From positions 1-64,000 of the forward strand of contig NZ_KZ984450.1 of NCBI RefSeq assembly GCF_003569915.1: 64,000 bases of DNA. Direction: 5' to 3'. The position numbers and the translations under genes were made by a program. This document shows, piece by piece, positions 35,026-42,871 of the stretch. How positions within the stretch are numbered: position 1 is the stretch's first letter; every line of letters begins with the position of its first letter. The notes under the pieces were generated by a model, which was not told the DNA's origin, did no database searches, and was given only the letters and a program-made list of their open reading frames with translations. This DNA is from Comamonas testosteroni. GTDB lineage: Bacteria; Pseudomonadota; Gammaproteobacteria; Burkholderiales; Burkholderiaceae_C.

Positions 35026-35754
35026 ATGAATCCGCATGCCCTCTCGATTCCCCGCCTCCTTCCTCGCGAAACCTCCTCTTATCAGCTGCTGTCCTGGACC
35101 TTCATCGCTCTGGCCTGTGTTCAGACCTGGGATCTGAGCGGGCTTGACCTGCCCATGGCCCACTGGTTCGGCGGCAGCCAGGGCTTTGCGCTGCAGGATA
35201 ACTGGTTCATGGTCAATATCGCCCACGAAGGTGCGCGCAAGCTGGCATGGGCCATTGTGCTGGGGCTGAGCCTGATGATCTGGTGGCCTGTGGGGCTGCT
35301 GCGCCAGCTGCCCTATGTGCGGCGCGTTCAACTGGTCGTGGGCGCCCTGATCTCGCTGGCCGTCATGGCCGCTCTGAAACGCCTCAGCGCCACCAGTTGC
35401 CCCTGGGATCTGGCGGAATTCGGCGGCATCGCCCACTACGTCTCGCACTGGTCCTGGGGCGTGACCGATGGCGGCGGCGGGCACTGCTTTCCCGCCGGCC
35501 ATGCCTCCGCAGGCTTTGCCTTCATCAGCGGCTATTTCGCGCTGCGCCACGATCTGCCACGCGCCGCGCGCCGCTGGCTGGCCGTGGCCCTGGTCACGGG
35601 TTTTGCCCTGGGCCTGGCCCAGCAAATGCGCGGCGCACATTTCATGAGCCACACGCTATGGACGGCCTGGCTGTGCTGGACCAGCGCCTGGCTCTGCGAT
35701 CTGGCAACCACCTCCTTTGTGCGCTCCGATCAGAACGCCGAGTCCCTTGACTGA
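35026..35754 (+). CDS. PAP2-family phosphatase 2 (LpxE-like)
   Basis: The 242-residue membrane protein has six or so helices, CFPAGHASAGFAF (the PSGH motif) and MRGAHFMSHTLWTAW (the SRxxxxxHxxxD equivalent). It is longer and unlike the flanking two PAP2 proteins and resembles the family containing lipid A 1-phosphatases. The ATG at 35026 has AAGGTGA upstream; a GTG at 35017 is also in frame. The position between two BcrC-like genes and beside a PmrAB-like system suggests lipid A or undecaprenyl-phosphate metabolism. Confidence 0.82.
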   Translation: MNPHALSIPRLLPRETSSYQLLSWTFIALACVQTWDLSGLDLPMAHWFGGSQGFALQDNWFMVNIAHEGARKLAWAIVLGLSLMIWWPVGLLRQLPYVRRVQLVVGALISLAVMAALKRLSATSCPWDLAEFGGIAHYVSHWSWGVTDGGGGHCFPAGHASAGFAFISGYFALRHDLPRAARRWLAVALVTGFALGLAQQMRGAHFMSHTLWTAWLCWTSAWLCDLATTSFVRSDQNAESLD

Positions 35755-35763
35755 GCGCTGCCC

Positions 35764-36348
35764 ATGCTGTTTTTCGATCCTCCCCTCTATCACTTCCTCA
35801 ACGCCAGCACGCAGCACCCTTTGTGGTGGATACAGACCGCGCGCTTTGCCTCCAACTGGCTGCCCATTCTGTGCGCCCTGCCCGTGGTGACCGCCATGCT
35901 GGCTCTGGGCAAAGGCTGGCGGCGCAGCCTGCTGATGGCGCTGCTGGCCATGGCCGTTGCCTGGCTGGCCTGCCGCTTGCTGCGCTGGGGCTTTCCCATG
36001 CCCAGGCCCGTGCAACTGGGCATGGGCCATCAATGGATTGCACATGGTTCAAGAGCCAGCTTTCCCAGCATGCATGCGGCGGGTGCTTTCGCGCTGGCCC
36101 AGGGCATCAGCCTGGGCGTGGGCCGCCACCGCCGCTGGCTGCTTGTGAGCATCTGGACGCTGGCCAGCAGCGTCGCCCTCAGCCGTGTGGTGCTGGGCGT
36201 GCACTTTCCGTCGGACATTCTGGCCGGGCTGCTGGTCGGCATGGGCAGTGCCGTGCTGGTCTGGCGCTGCACCTTGCGCATCAGGAAAGCCCAGCACCGC
36301 AGACGCCTGAGCCAGCGTATCCAGCTAAAAATCAGCCAGACGCTATAA
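35764..36348 (+). CDS. PAP2-family phosphatase 3, paralogue of phosphatase 1
   Basis: The 194-residue protein is the same length as phosphatase 1 and matches it through most of its length: M(L/F)FFDP start, RWGFPMPRP, FPSMHAAGAFALA and SRVVLGVHFPSD. It begins nine nt after the second PAP2 gene, so all three form one operon. The duplication may give separate substrates, for example undecaprenyl diphosphate and phosphatidylglycerol phosphate. Confidence 0.88.
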   Translation: MLFFDPPLYHFLNASTQHPLWWIQTARFASNWLPILCALPVVTAMLALGKGWRRSLLMALLAMAVAWLACRLLRWGFPMPRPVQLGMGHQWIAHGSRASFPSMHAAGAFALAQGISLGVGRHRRWLLVSIWTLASSVALSRVVLGVHFPSDILAGLLVGMGSAVLVWRCTLRIRKAQHRRRLSQRIQLKISQTL

Positions 36349-36402
36349 AAACAAAAGCTGCCAGCCCATATAGATCATGGACTAGCAGCCTTTTTCTTTG
36401 AT
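36349..36402. repeat. short GGACTAG-type interspersed repeat, copy b
   Basis: AGCCCATATAGATCATGGAC followed by TAGCAGCCTTTTT, directly after the third PAP2 gene. Shares the ATATA...TGGACTAG core with copies c, e and f. Confidence 0.6.
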
Positions 36403-36431
36403 AAAGCATGCTTCAACTGAGGGACAGCAAG

Positions 36432-36544
36432 CAAGGGCCTAGGCGGCCCCGCCGCCCCGCAGCGAGGCTGTCGTCCCCCTCCGGCGCAAAGCGCCAGAGA
36501 GGGGGAAGCGGCGGGGCCGCCTAGGCAAAGCCGCTCAGGGGGTG
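36432..36544 (-). repeat. CCCCCTGAGC-type interspersed repeat, copy C
   Basis: On the minus strand it starts about three nt after the pyk stop with CCCCCTGAGCGGC, contains CTCTCTGGCGCTTTGCGCC hairpin DNA and ends CTTGCTTGCTGTCCCTCAG. A CCTAGGCGGC inverted pair lies inside it. Confidence 0.8.
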
Positions 36545-37981
36545 TTACTCAACACGACATATTTTCAGCATGTTGGTACCACCAGGCTGCCCCATGGGCT
36601 CGCCGCAGGTGATCGCATACACATCGCCAGACTGCACAATGCCGCGCATCAGCAAATGGCCCTTGGCCTGATCGAGAGCCGTGTCGCGGTCGGCGCTGGT
36701 GTCCATCAGCAGCGGACGCACATTGCGGTACAGCGCCATCTTGCGCTGGGTGGCCAGACGCGGCGTCAGCGCGTAGATGGGGATGTGAATGCGGTGGCGG
36801 CTCATCCACAGGGCGGTGGAGCCGGAATCCGTCATGGCCACAATCGCCTTGGCACCCAGGTGGTGAGCGGTGAACAGTGCGCCAATGGCAATCGCCTGGT
36901 CGGTGCGCTTGAACTGGCTGTTGCTGAAGTCGGCATCCTTGACGCGGTCCTCGGCCGCTTCGGCGGCGGCGCAGATCTGGGCCATTTCCATCACGGTTTC
37001 CAGCGGGTACTTGCCGGCGGCGGTCTCGGCGCTCAGCATCACGGCGTCGGTGCCGTCCAGCACGGCGTTGGCCACGTCGCTCACCTCGGCGCGGGTGGGC
37101 ACGGGGTTGGTGATCATGGACTCCATCATCTGCGTGGCGGTGATGACCACCTTGTCCATGTCACGCGCCATCTTGATCATCTTCTTTTGCAGCGCGGGCA
37201 CGGCAGCGTTGCCCACTTCCACGGCCAGGTCGCCACGGGCGACCATGATGCCGTCGGACACCTTGAGGATTTCTTCCAGGCGCGGAATGGCTTCTGCGCG
37301 CTCGATCTTGGCGATCAGGCCGGGCTTGTGGCCGTACTGGGCCGCGGCCACATTGCACAGCTGGCGGGCCATTTCCATGTCGGTAGCGTTCTTGGGGAAG
37401 CTCACGGCCACATAGTCGGCCTGGAAGGACATCGCGGTCTTGATGTCTTCCATATCCTTGGCCGTCAGCGCGGGGGCGGTCAGGCCACCGCCTTGCTTGT
37501 TGATGCCCTTGTTGTTGGACAGCTCGCCGCCGAGCTTGACGACGGTGTGCACCTCTTCACCGCGCACGGCTTCCACGGTCAGCACGATCAGGCCGTCGTT
37601 GAGCAGCAGCACATCGCCGGCCTTCACGTCACGGGGCAGCTCCTTGTAATCAAGGCCCACGCCGTTGATATCACCGGGCTCGGTACGCGATGCGTCGAGC
37701 ACGAAGCGCGCGCCGGGCTCCAACTGAACCTTGCCTTCGGCAAACTTGCCGACGCGAATCTTGGGGCCTTGCAGGTCAGCCATGATGGCCACTTCGCGGC
37801 CAGCGCGCTGGGCCGCTTCACGCACCATGGTGGCGCGATCGATGTGGTCTTGCGCCTTGCCATGGCTGAAGTTCAGGCGCACGACGTTGACGCCTTCGCG
37901 CACCATTTGCTCCAGCAGTTGCGGGTCGCTGGAAGCGGGGCCCAATGTTGCGACGATCTTGGTAGCACGAAGAACTTGCAT
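36545..37981 (-). CDS. pyk: pyruvate kinase
   Basis: The 478-residue enzyme makes pyruvate and ATP from phosphoenolpyruvate. The N-terminal ATKIVATLGPAS, LNFSHG, the lysine segment IAKIERAEAI and MMESMITNPVPTRAEVSDVANAV signature are all present. The ATG at 37981 is the family start; a longer frame continues to 38152 without support. The upstream region shares a 10-mer with the fba upstream region. Repeat copy C follows the stop. Confidence 0.96.
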   Translation of the reverse strand: MQVLRATKIVATLGPASSDPQLLEQMVREGVNVVRLNFSHGKAQDHIDRATMVREAAQRAGREVAIMADLQGPKIRVGKFAEGKVQLEPGARFVLDASRTEPGDINGVGLDYKELPRDVKAGDVLLLNDGLIVLTVEAVRGEEVHTVVKLGGELSNNKGINKQGGGLTAPALTAKDMEDIKTAMSFQADYVAVSFPKNATDMEMARQLCNVAAAQYGHKPGLIAKIERAEAIPRLEEILKVSDGIMVARGDLAVEVGNAAVPALQKKMIKMARDMDKVVITATQMMESMITNPVPTRAEVSDVANAVLDGTDAVMLSAETAAGKYPLETVMEMAQICAAAEAAEDRVKDADFSNSQFKRTDQAIAIGALFTAHHLGAKAIVAMTDSGSTALWMSRHRIHIPIYALTPRLATQRKMALYRNVRPLLMDTSADRDTALDQAKGHLLMRGIVQSGDVYAITCGEPMGQPGGTNMLKICRVE

Positions 37982-38286
37982 GGAATGTCTCTCTCGCGAT
38001 GAATGTAATCGGGTTTCAATTCTTGCACGGAAGCGGTTACATGGTGGCATCTTCAGCCGCTTGGCAACGCCGCTGGAGTCTGCCCGAGCAGCTCTTAAAC
38101 AATAGCTGCATGTCCAATGCTTAATCTTGAAAAACCCATGAAACCGCATCAAAGCCTATACTTTATATAGGCATAAAGCTATCAATAAAAGAGCATCACA
38201 GGGAGAAAACGGTGATTTGCCAATCCTCTTGTGCGCTGCATCAAGCCAATCGTTGAAACAGTTTCACCCGGCAGGTTCTGAATGGT
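37982..38286. other. pyk upstream region
   Basis: No gene is supported. AAGCGGTTAC (38031-38040) is shared in inverted orientation with the fba upstream repeats. An AT-rich block (38164-38194, TATATAGGCATAAAGCTATC) is nearly identical to 13230-13262 and may be a truncated short repeat; it also supplies TTGATA and TATA-like hexamers on the minus strand, but their spacing is poor. Confidence 0.45.
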
Positions 38287-39066
38287 TCAGACCAAGCCAT
38301 GGGACAAGAGATAAGTCACCACATGGGCGAGGATGGCCACTTCCAGCCCATAGCGCCAGAACAGCAGCCCGGCCAGCAAGCCATAGACGATCTCGCACAG
38401 CAGCAACTGAGCCAGCACTGCGCCGGACAGCGTGGCCGACAGCGACCAGGCCAGATATACCGGCAGCGTGCCCGCCAGCAAGGCCGTGATGACCACGGCC
38501 CACCAGCCCAGCAGCCAGCCGGGGCGACGCTGGACATGACCAAAACCCCGCCACAGCAACCACATCACCAGCGACATGACGCCATAGCGCAGCAACAGCT
38601 CGCTCGTGATGCCACCGTACAGCAGCTTGGGCAGCAGCGGCAAGCTGTAGACCGGGTCCACCACGGACAGACTCTCGGGCCAGAACATGACCAGCGTCAC
38701 CAGCCAGGCCGCGCCGATGATGCCGCCCGCCAGCCCCGGCAGGCTCAGAAAGCGAATGCCCCGCCAGGGCGAGCGGCCCTGCAGCGCGATATTGACCAGT
38801 GGCGTGCCCAGGCCCACGCGCTGGCCCAGGGTCACGCCGGCCGCCACGGCCAGCGCCAGCAAGATGCTCAGCCCCACGCCCACCACCCAGCGCGCCAGGG
38901 GCAGGGAGTACACCAGCGTCAGGTGCCGCAGCCACTCCGCCTGAATCGAAAACGCCAGCGCCACCACGCCCGGCATGCCCAGCAGCCACAGCGCAAAACC
39001 ATGCCGCCACGCTTGCTGAGATGCTGGCGTTGCAAGAGGTGTGGTCTTGGCAATGGGGGCGGTCAT
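38287..39066 (-). CDS. CPBP/Abi-type intramembrane protein
   Basis: The 259-residue protein has about seven transmembrane helices. GGITSELLLRYGVMS corresponds to the EExxxR motif of CPBP intramembrane proteases, with Ser in place of the first Glu, and YGLEVAILAHVVTYL carries the conserved histidine. Loss of one Glu may change activity. It is 29 bp after pepP on the same strand. Substrate is unknown. Confidence 0.75.
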   Translation of the reverse strand: MTAPIAKTTPLATPASQQAWRHGFALWLLGMPGVVALAFSIQAEWLRHLTLVYSLPLARWVVGVGLSILLALAVAAGVTLGQRVGLGTPLVNIALQGRSPWRGIRFLSLPGLAGGIIGAAWLVTLVMFWPESLSVVDPVYSLPLLPKLLYGGITSELLLRYGVMSLVMWLLWRGFGHVQRRPGWLLGWWAVVITALLAGTLPVYLAWSLSATLSGAVLAQLLLCEIVYGLLAGLLFWRYGLEVAILAHVVTYLLSHGLV

Positions 39067-39095
39067 GGCGGGCCGTCGTGGTGGGTCTGTCCGGG

Positions 39096-40478
39096 TCAGT
39101 CGCGCATCAGCGCTTCGATCTCGTCGGCCTTCACAGGCACGCCGCGGGTGATCAGCTCACAGCCGGCCTCGGTCACCACGGCATCGTCTTCGATGCGGAT
39201 GCCGATGTTGTGGAACTGCTCGGGCACGCCGGGCGCGGGGCGCACATAGATGCCGGGCTCAATGGTCGTGACCATGCCGGGGCGCAGAATGCGGCTGGGG
39301 CGGTTGGCAATGGTTTCGCCCGAGATCGGATCCCGGCGCTCGCTGACCACACCCAGCTCGGTCGGCTCCACATAGCTGCCACAGTCATGCACATCCATGC
39401 CCAGCCAGTGGCCGGTGCGGTGCATATAGAACTGGAAGTAGGCGCGCGACTCGATCACGTCCTGCGCCGTGCCGTACTTGGTTTTGTCCAGCAGACCCAA
39501 ATCCAGCATGCCTTGTGCCAGCACGGCCACGGTGGCGTCATGCGGGTCGTTGAAGCGATTGCCCGCCTTGGTCACGGCAATCGCTGCATCCTGGCTGGCC
39601 AAAACCAAGTCATACAGCGCACGCTGTGGGCCTGTGAATTTGCCATCGGCCGGGAAGGTGCGGGTGATATCGCTGGCATAGCTGTCCAGCTCGCAGCCCG
39701 CGTCGATCAGCACTAGCTCGCCGGGGCGCACCAGCGCCTTGTCGGCCTGATAGTGCAGCACGCAGGCATTCGCGCCAGCGGCCACGATGGAGCCATAGGC
39801 CACATATTGCGAGCCATGCTGGCGGAACTCGTGCAGCAGCTCGGCGTCCAGATGGTATTCGCGCACTTCTTCGCCATTGCGAATCATGCGGGCCGAGCGC
39901 TGCATGGCGCGGATATGGGCGCGCGCGCTGATCTCGCCCGCGCGGCGCATGATGTCCAGCTCATGCGCGTCCTTGACCAGACGCATTTCATCGAGCAGCG
40001 CACAGGCATCACCCTGCTGCGTGGGGCAAAGCACGCCAAAGCGCGAACGGGCGCGCACCTGACCGAGCCAGCCCTCCACCTGCTGCGCCAGCCCCTTGTG
40101 CGTGGCAAACGGGAACCAGACACGCTCGCGGTTTTCCAGCAAGCGCGGCAGGCGGGCGTTGATTTCGTCGCTGGAGTACGCCTTGTCCACGCCCAGCGTG
40201 TCCATGGCCGCTTCCGGGCCCAGGCGAATGCCGGTCCAGACCTCGCGGTCAATATCCTTGGGCTGGCAAAACAGCACGCAGCGCCCGTCGCTGGTCAGTA
40301 CCAGGCAGGCATTGGGCTCGCTAAAGCCCGTGAGATAGTAGAAATAGCTGTCGTGGCGATACAGATACTCGGTATCGCGGTTGCGATGCAGCTCGGGGGC
40401 TGTGGGGATAATGGCGACGCCACCTTCGCCCAACTGGGCGGCCAAGCGTGCGCGGCGTTGGGCGTAAACAGAAGTCAT
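39096..40478 (-). CDS. pepP: Xaa-Pro aminopeptidase (aminopeptidase P)
   Basis: The 460-residue metalloprotease removes N-terminal residues before proline. The metal ligands are visible in order: IDAGCELDSYASDITRTF (two Asp), RTGHWLGMDVHD (His), TIEPGIY (Glu) and GIRIEDD (Glu). The N-terminal AMP_N domain starts with YAQRRARLAAQL. Length is normal. It follows the TauE-like gene by 53 bp and precedes the CPBP gene, so the three may be co-transcribed. Confidence 0.95.
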   Translation of the reverse strand: MTSVYAQRRARLAAQLGEGGVAIIPTAPELHRNRDTEYLYRHDSYFYYLTGFSEPNACLVLTSDGRCVLFCQPKDIDREVWTGIRLGPEAAMDTLGVDKAYSSDEINARLPRLLENRERVWFPFATHKGLAQQVEGWLGQVRARSRFGVLCPTQQGDACALLDEMRLVKDAHELDIMRRAGEISARAHIRAMQRSARMIRNGEEVREYHLDAELLHEFRQHGSQYVAYGSIVAAGANACVLHYQADKALVRPGELVLIDAGCELDSYASDITRTFPADGKFTGPQRALYDLVLASQDAAIAVTKAGNRFNDPHDATVAVLAQGMLDLGLLDKTKYGTAQDVIESRAYFQFYMHRTGHWLGMDVHDCGSYVEPTELGVVSERRDPISGETIANRPSRILRPGMVTTIEPGIYVRPAPGVPEQFHNIGIRIEDDAVVTEAGCELITRGVPVKADEIEALMRD

Positions 40479-40531
40479 ACGCCTATCGTACTGCCGGATG
40501 GCCCGCTGTACATCGGCTTACATCCTGTGTG

Positions 40532-41350
40532 TCAGCTAATGCGAACAATCCTCACAAAGTCGCCATGAAGCGCTGTCGCATCGCTGGGCACCACGGCCTC
40601 GGGCTGGCTGGCCTGCCAGCCTGACCACAGCAGGCTCAGGCCCGAGAGAATCAGCAGACCGCAGACCATCCACTCCACCAGCTTGCGCGGCAGCGCGGGC
40701 GGGTGGCGAGCGCTCCACCATGTCACGCCGGTGACGACGGGGAAAGCCAGCGCCGTCCAGCCAAACACGCTCCAGTTGAGTTGTCCCTCAGCCGCCACCA
40801 TGACGGCGCGCAGCAGCGAGCAAGTCACAAACATGGCAAACAGGCAGTGGCGTACCAGCGTGCGGTCCAGCGGCTGGCGATACAGGTGATAGACCATGGG
40901 TGGCCCCGGTGTGGCGAACAGCCCGCCCAGCAGCCCCGAAGAAACACCGGCCACCCACATCGCACCGGGGCCGGAGGGCTGCTCCAGTGCTTTTTTCTGT
41001 GTCAGCAGCAGCAAGGCACACAGCACAATCACCACGCCCAGCAGCATGCGCAGGCCGCTGAGCGCATTGCCGCTGAGCCAGTGCAACAACACCACGCCGC
41101 CCACCACACCAATCACGCTGCTGATGAGCATGGGGCGCAGCATGGGCCAGTTCGGTGTGAAGCGGTAGGCGCGCATATAGCTCACGCCGTTGACGATGGA
41201 CAGCAGACAGGCCACGTTGGCGGCATCGGCAATGCTCATCAGATGGGTGGCACCGGCCACGCCGACAAAGATCAGGCCAAAGGCAAAGCCTGTGAGGTTC
41301 TGGCAAAAGCTGGCCAGGGCGACCAGCGCCACGAAGAAAACAATCTGCAT
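40532..41350 (-). CDS. TauE/SafE-family membrane transporter
   Basis: The 272-residue protein has about eight hydrophobic helices in two repeated halves and FATPGPPMVYHLYRQ, close to the G-x-P motif of TauE/SafE anion exporters. These export sulfite, sulfoacetate and related anions, but the substrate here is not known. ATG 41350 is used because the first helix starts right after it; an open frame extends to 41431. Confidence 0.8.
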   Translation of the reverse strand: MQIVFFVALVALASFCQNLTGFAFGLIFVGVAGATHLMSIADAANVACLLSIVNGVSYMRAYRFTPNWPMLRPMLISSVIGVVGGVVLLHWLSGNALSGLRMLLGVVIVLCALLLLTQKKALEQPSGPGAMWVAGVSSGLLGGLFATPGPPMVYHLYRQPLDRTLVRHCLFAMFVTCSLLRAVMVAAEGQLNWSVFGWTALAFPVVTGVTWWSARHPPALPRKLVEWMVCGLLILSGLSLLWSGWQASQPEAVVPSDATALHGDFVRIVRIS

Positions 41351-41591
41351 CACACGGTGGAATGCACGCAGCCAGAGACCACCACATTCAGAGAAAAAGC
41401 CAGGGCAGGATAGCAGAGCGAGGCCCCGCATGCAGGGCCGATTCTGAAATAAAAAAACACATCTGCCTGCTTACATTGGGCCGTCGCCGGGGCTCACCCA
41501 TCGTGCCTCCGGCTCTCTCAGTTTTTCGTTTTTCACCGCTCGTCTGCGCGCCCGCACTTTTGCGCCAGATGCACATCTCAGGAGCCCTGCC

Positions 41592-42869
41592 ATGCCCACA
41601 TCCACCACAAGCGCTCACTGGCCGGGGGCTGCTCTGGTGTTGGTTCTGTATCTGGGCGCGGCAGGTGTTTCGGCGGCTCTGGGCTCTGCTGCCGGTCCTG
41701 CGCAGTCGGCCAGCATCTGGCTTGCCGCCGCCGTGCTGTTTGCCGCTTTCATGCGCTGCCCGCGCTCACCCGCGCTGCTGCTGGGAGGCTGGCTGGCCGC
41801 CACCATCTGGGGCGTGCTCGGTCATCAACTGGGCTGGGGCGCGAGCATCGTCTTTGGTCTGATCGAGGTGTTGGCCGCCTGGCTGGGCGCAATCCTGGCC
41901 GCGCCGCGCTCCTTGCCTGCGCTATCGCTGCAAGCCTGCATGCGACTGGTGGCAGGCGCGGTGCTGACCAGCGTGATCGGCGCATCGCTGGCCGCGCTTT
42001 TCTGGTTCTGGCAGGACGCGCAATCGAACTGGAGTCTGGAATGGCGCACCTGGGCGTTTTCCACGCTGATCGGCCTGCTGCTAGTTGTGCCCGTGGCCGT
42101 GGCCTACCGGGGCTTTCGCGCACAGCGCTCGGGCGGCATGACGCGGCCCCAGTTCTATGCCGGGCTGGCGGCCTTTGTGCTGTTTCTGGCGCTGGCCTGG
42201 ACGGTGTTCTCGCCTAGCGTGCAAAAGCTGGGCACCGCCGCTGCCACGCTGGCCTATATCCCCATGCCGTTTTTGCTGGCCGCCTCCATGCTCTGGGGCG
42301 CGCGCGGCGGCTCGGTTGCCATGCTGCTGGGTGGCTTACTCATCATCGCGCGCAGCGCACTGGGCGGCGGCCCGTTTGCGGTGGAGGATGCTTTTACCGG
42401 CGAGGCCGTGGTCGAGGCCCAGGCCTTTGTCGTCGTCTGGGCCGTGCTGCTGCTGTTTGGCCGTGGTCTGGAAGACAGCCGCCGCCGCGCCCTGCAGACC
42501 GCCAGCGAATGGCGTCTGCGCTATGAACGCACACTGGCCGCCAGCGGCGTGATGAGCGTGGAGTTCGACCCCACCGATGGCTCTGCCACCTGGAGCCCCG
42601 GTGCCGAGAAAATTCTGGGCGGCCATATGGAGTCGCTGCAGAACATGGCGGACTGGCTCAGCCATGTGGATGCTGCAGATCACCCCATGGCACAGGCCGC
42701 CTGGGAATCCGCCTGCGATGGTCATCCGGTGGCCCGCTATAGCTATGAGGTGCAACTGAGCGAGAGCCGCTATGCCGCCGAAGTCTCGCTGGCACCCATC
42801 TTCGGGCCCGATGGCGCGGTCGAATCCGTGGCGGCGCTGGTTCGCGTGCTCAACACTGCGCAGGGCTGA
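41592..42869 (+). CDS. MASE1-PAS membrane sensor without output domain
   Basis: The 425-residue protein has an N-terminal MASE1 region of about eight transmembrane helices (~10-295) and a C-terminal PAS-like domain (~310-420) with SGVMSVEFDPTDGSATWSPGAEKILG. MASE1 proteins usually continue into GGDEF, EAL or histidine-kinase domains, but this one stops after PAS. It starts after GGAG and ends two nt before the hydrolase-ACBP gene, so it may sense for or localise that enzyme. Confidence 0.78.
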   Translation: MPTSTTSAHWPGAALVLVLYLGAAGVSAALGSAAGPAQSASIWLAAAVLFAAFMRCPRSPALLLGGWLAATIWGVLGHQLGWGASIVFGLIEVLAAWLGAILAAPRSLPALSLQACMRLVAGAVLTSVIGASLAALFWFWQDAQSNWSLEWRTWAFSTLIGLLLVVPVAVAYRGFRAQRSGGMTRPQFYAGLAAFVLFLALAWTVFSPSVQKLGTAAATLAYIPMPFLLAASMLWGARGGSVAMLLGGLLIIARSALGGGPFAVEDAFTGEAVVEAQAFVVVWAVLLLFGRGLEDSRRRALQTASEWRLRYERTLAASGVMSVEFDPTDGSATWSPGAEKILGGHMESLQNMADWLSHVDAADHPMAQAAWESACDGHPVARYSYEVQLSESRYAAEVSLAPIFGPDGAVESVAALVRVLNTAQG

Positions 42870-42871
42870 TC

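Noticed and set aside
36349..36544. Insertion sequence or transposon after the PAP2 genes
   Set aside because: No transposase frame, terminal inverted repeats or target duplication; the DNA is explained by the two short repeat families.
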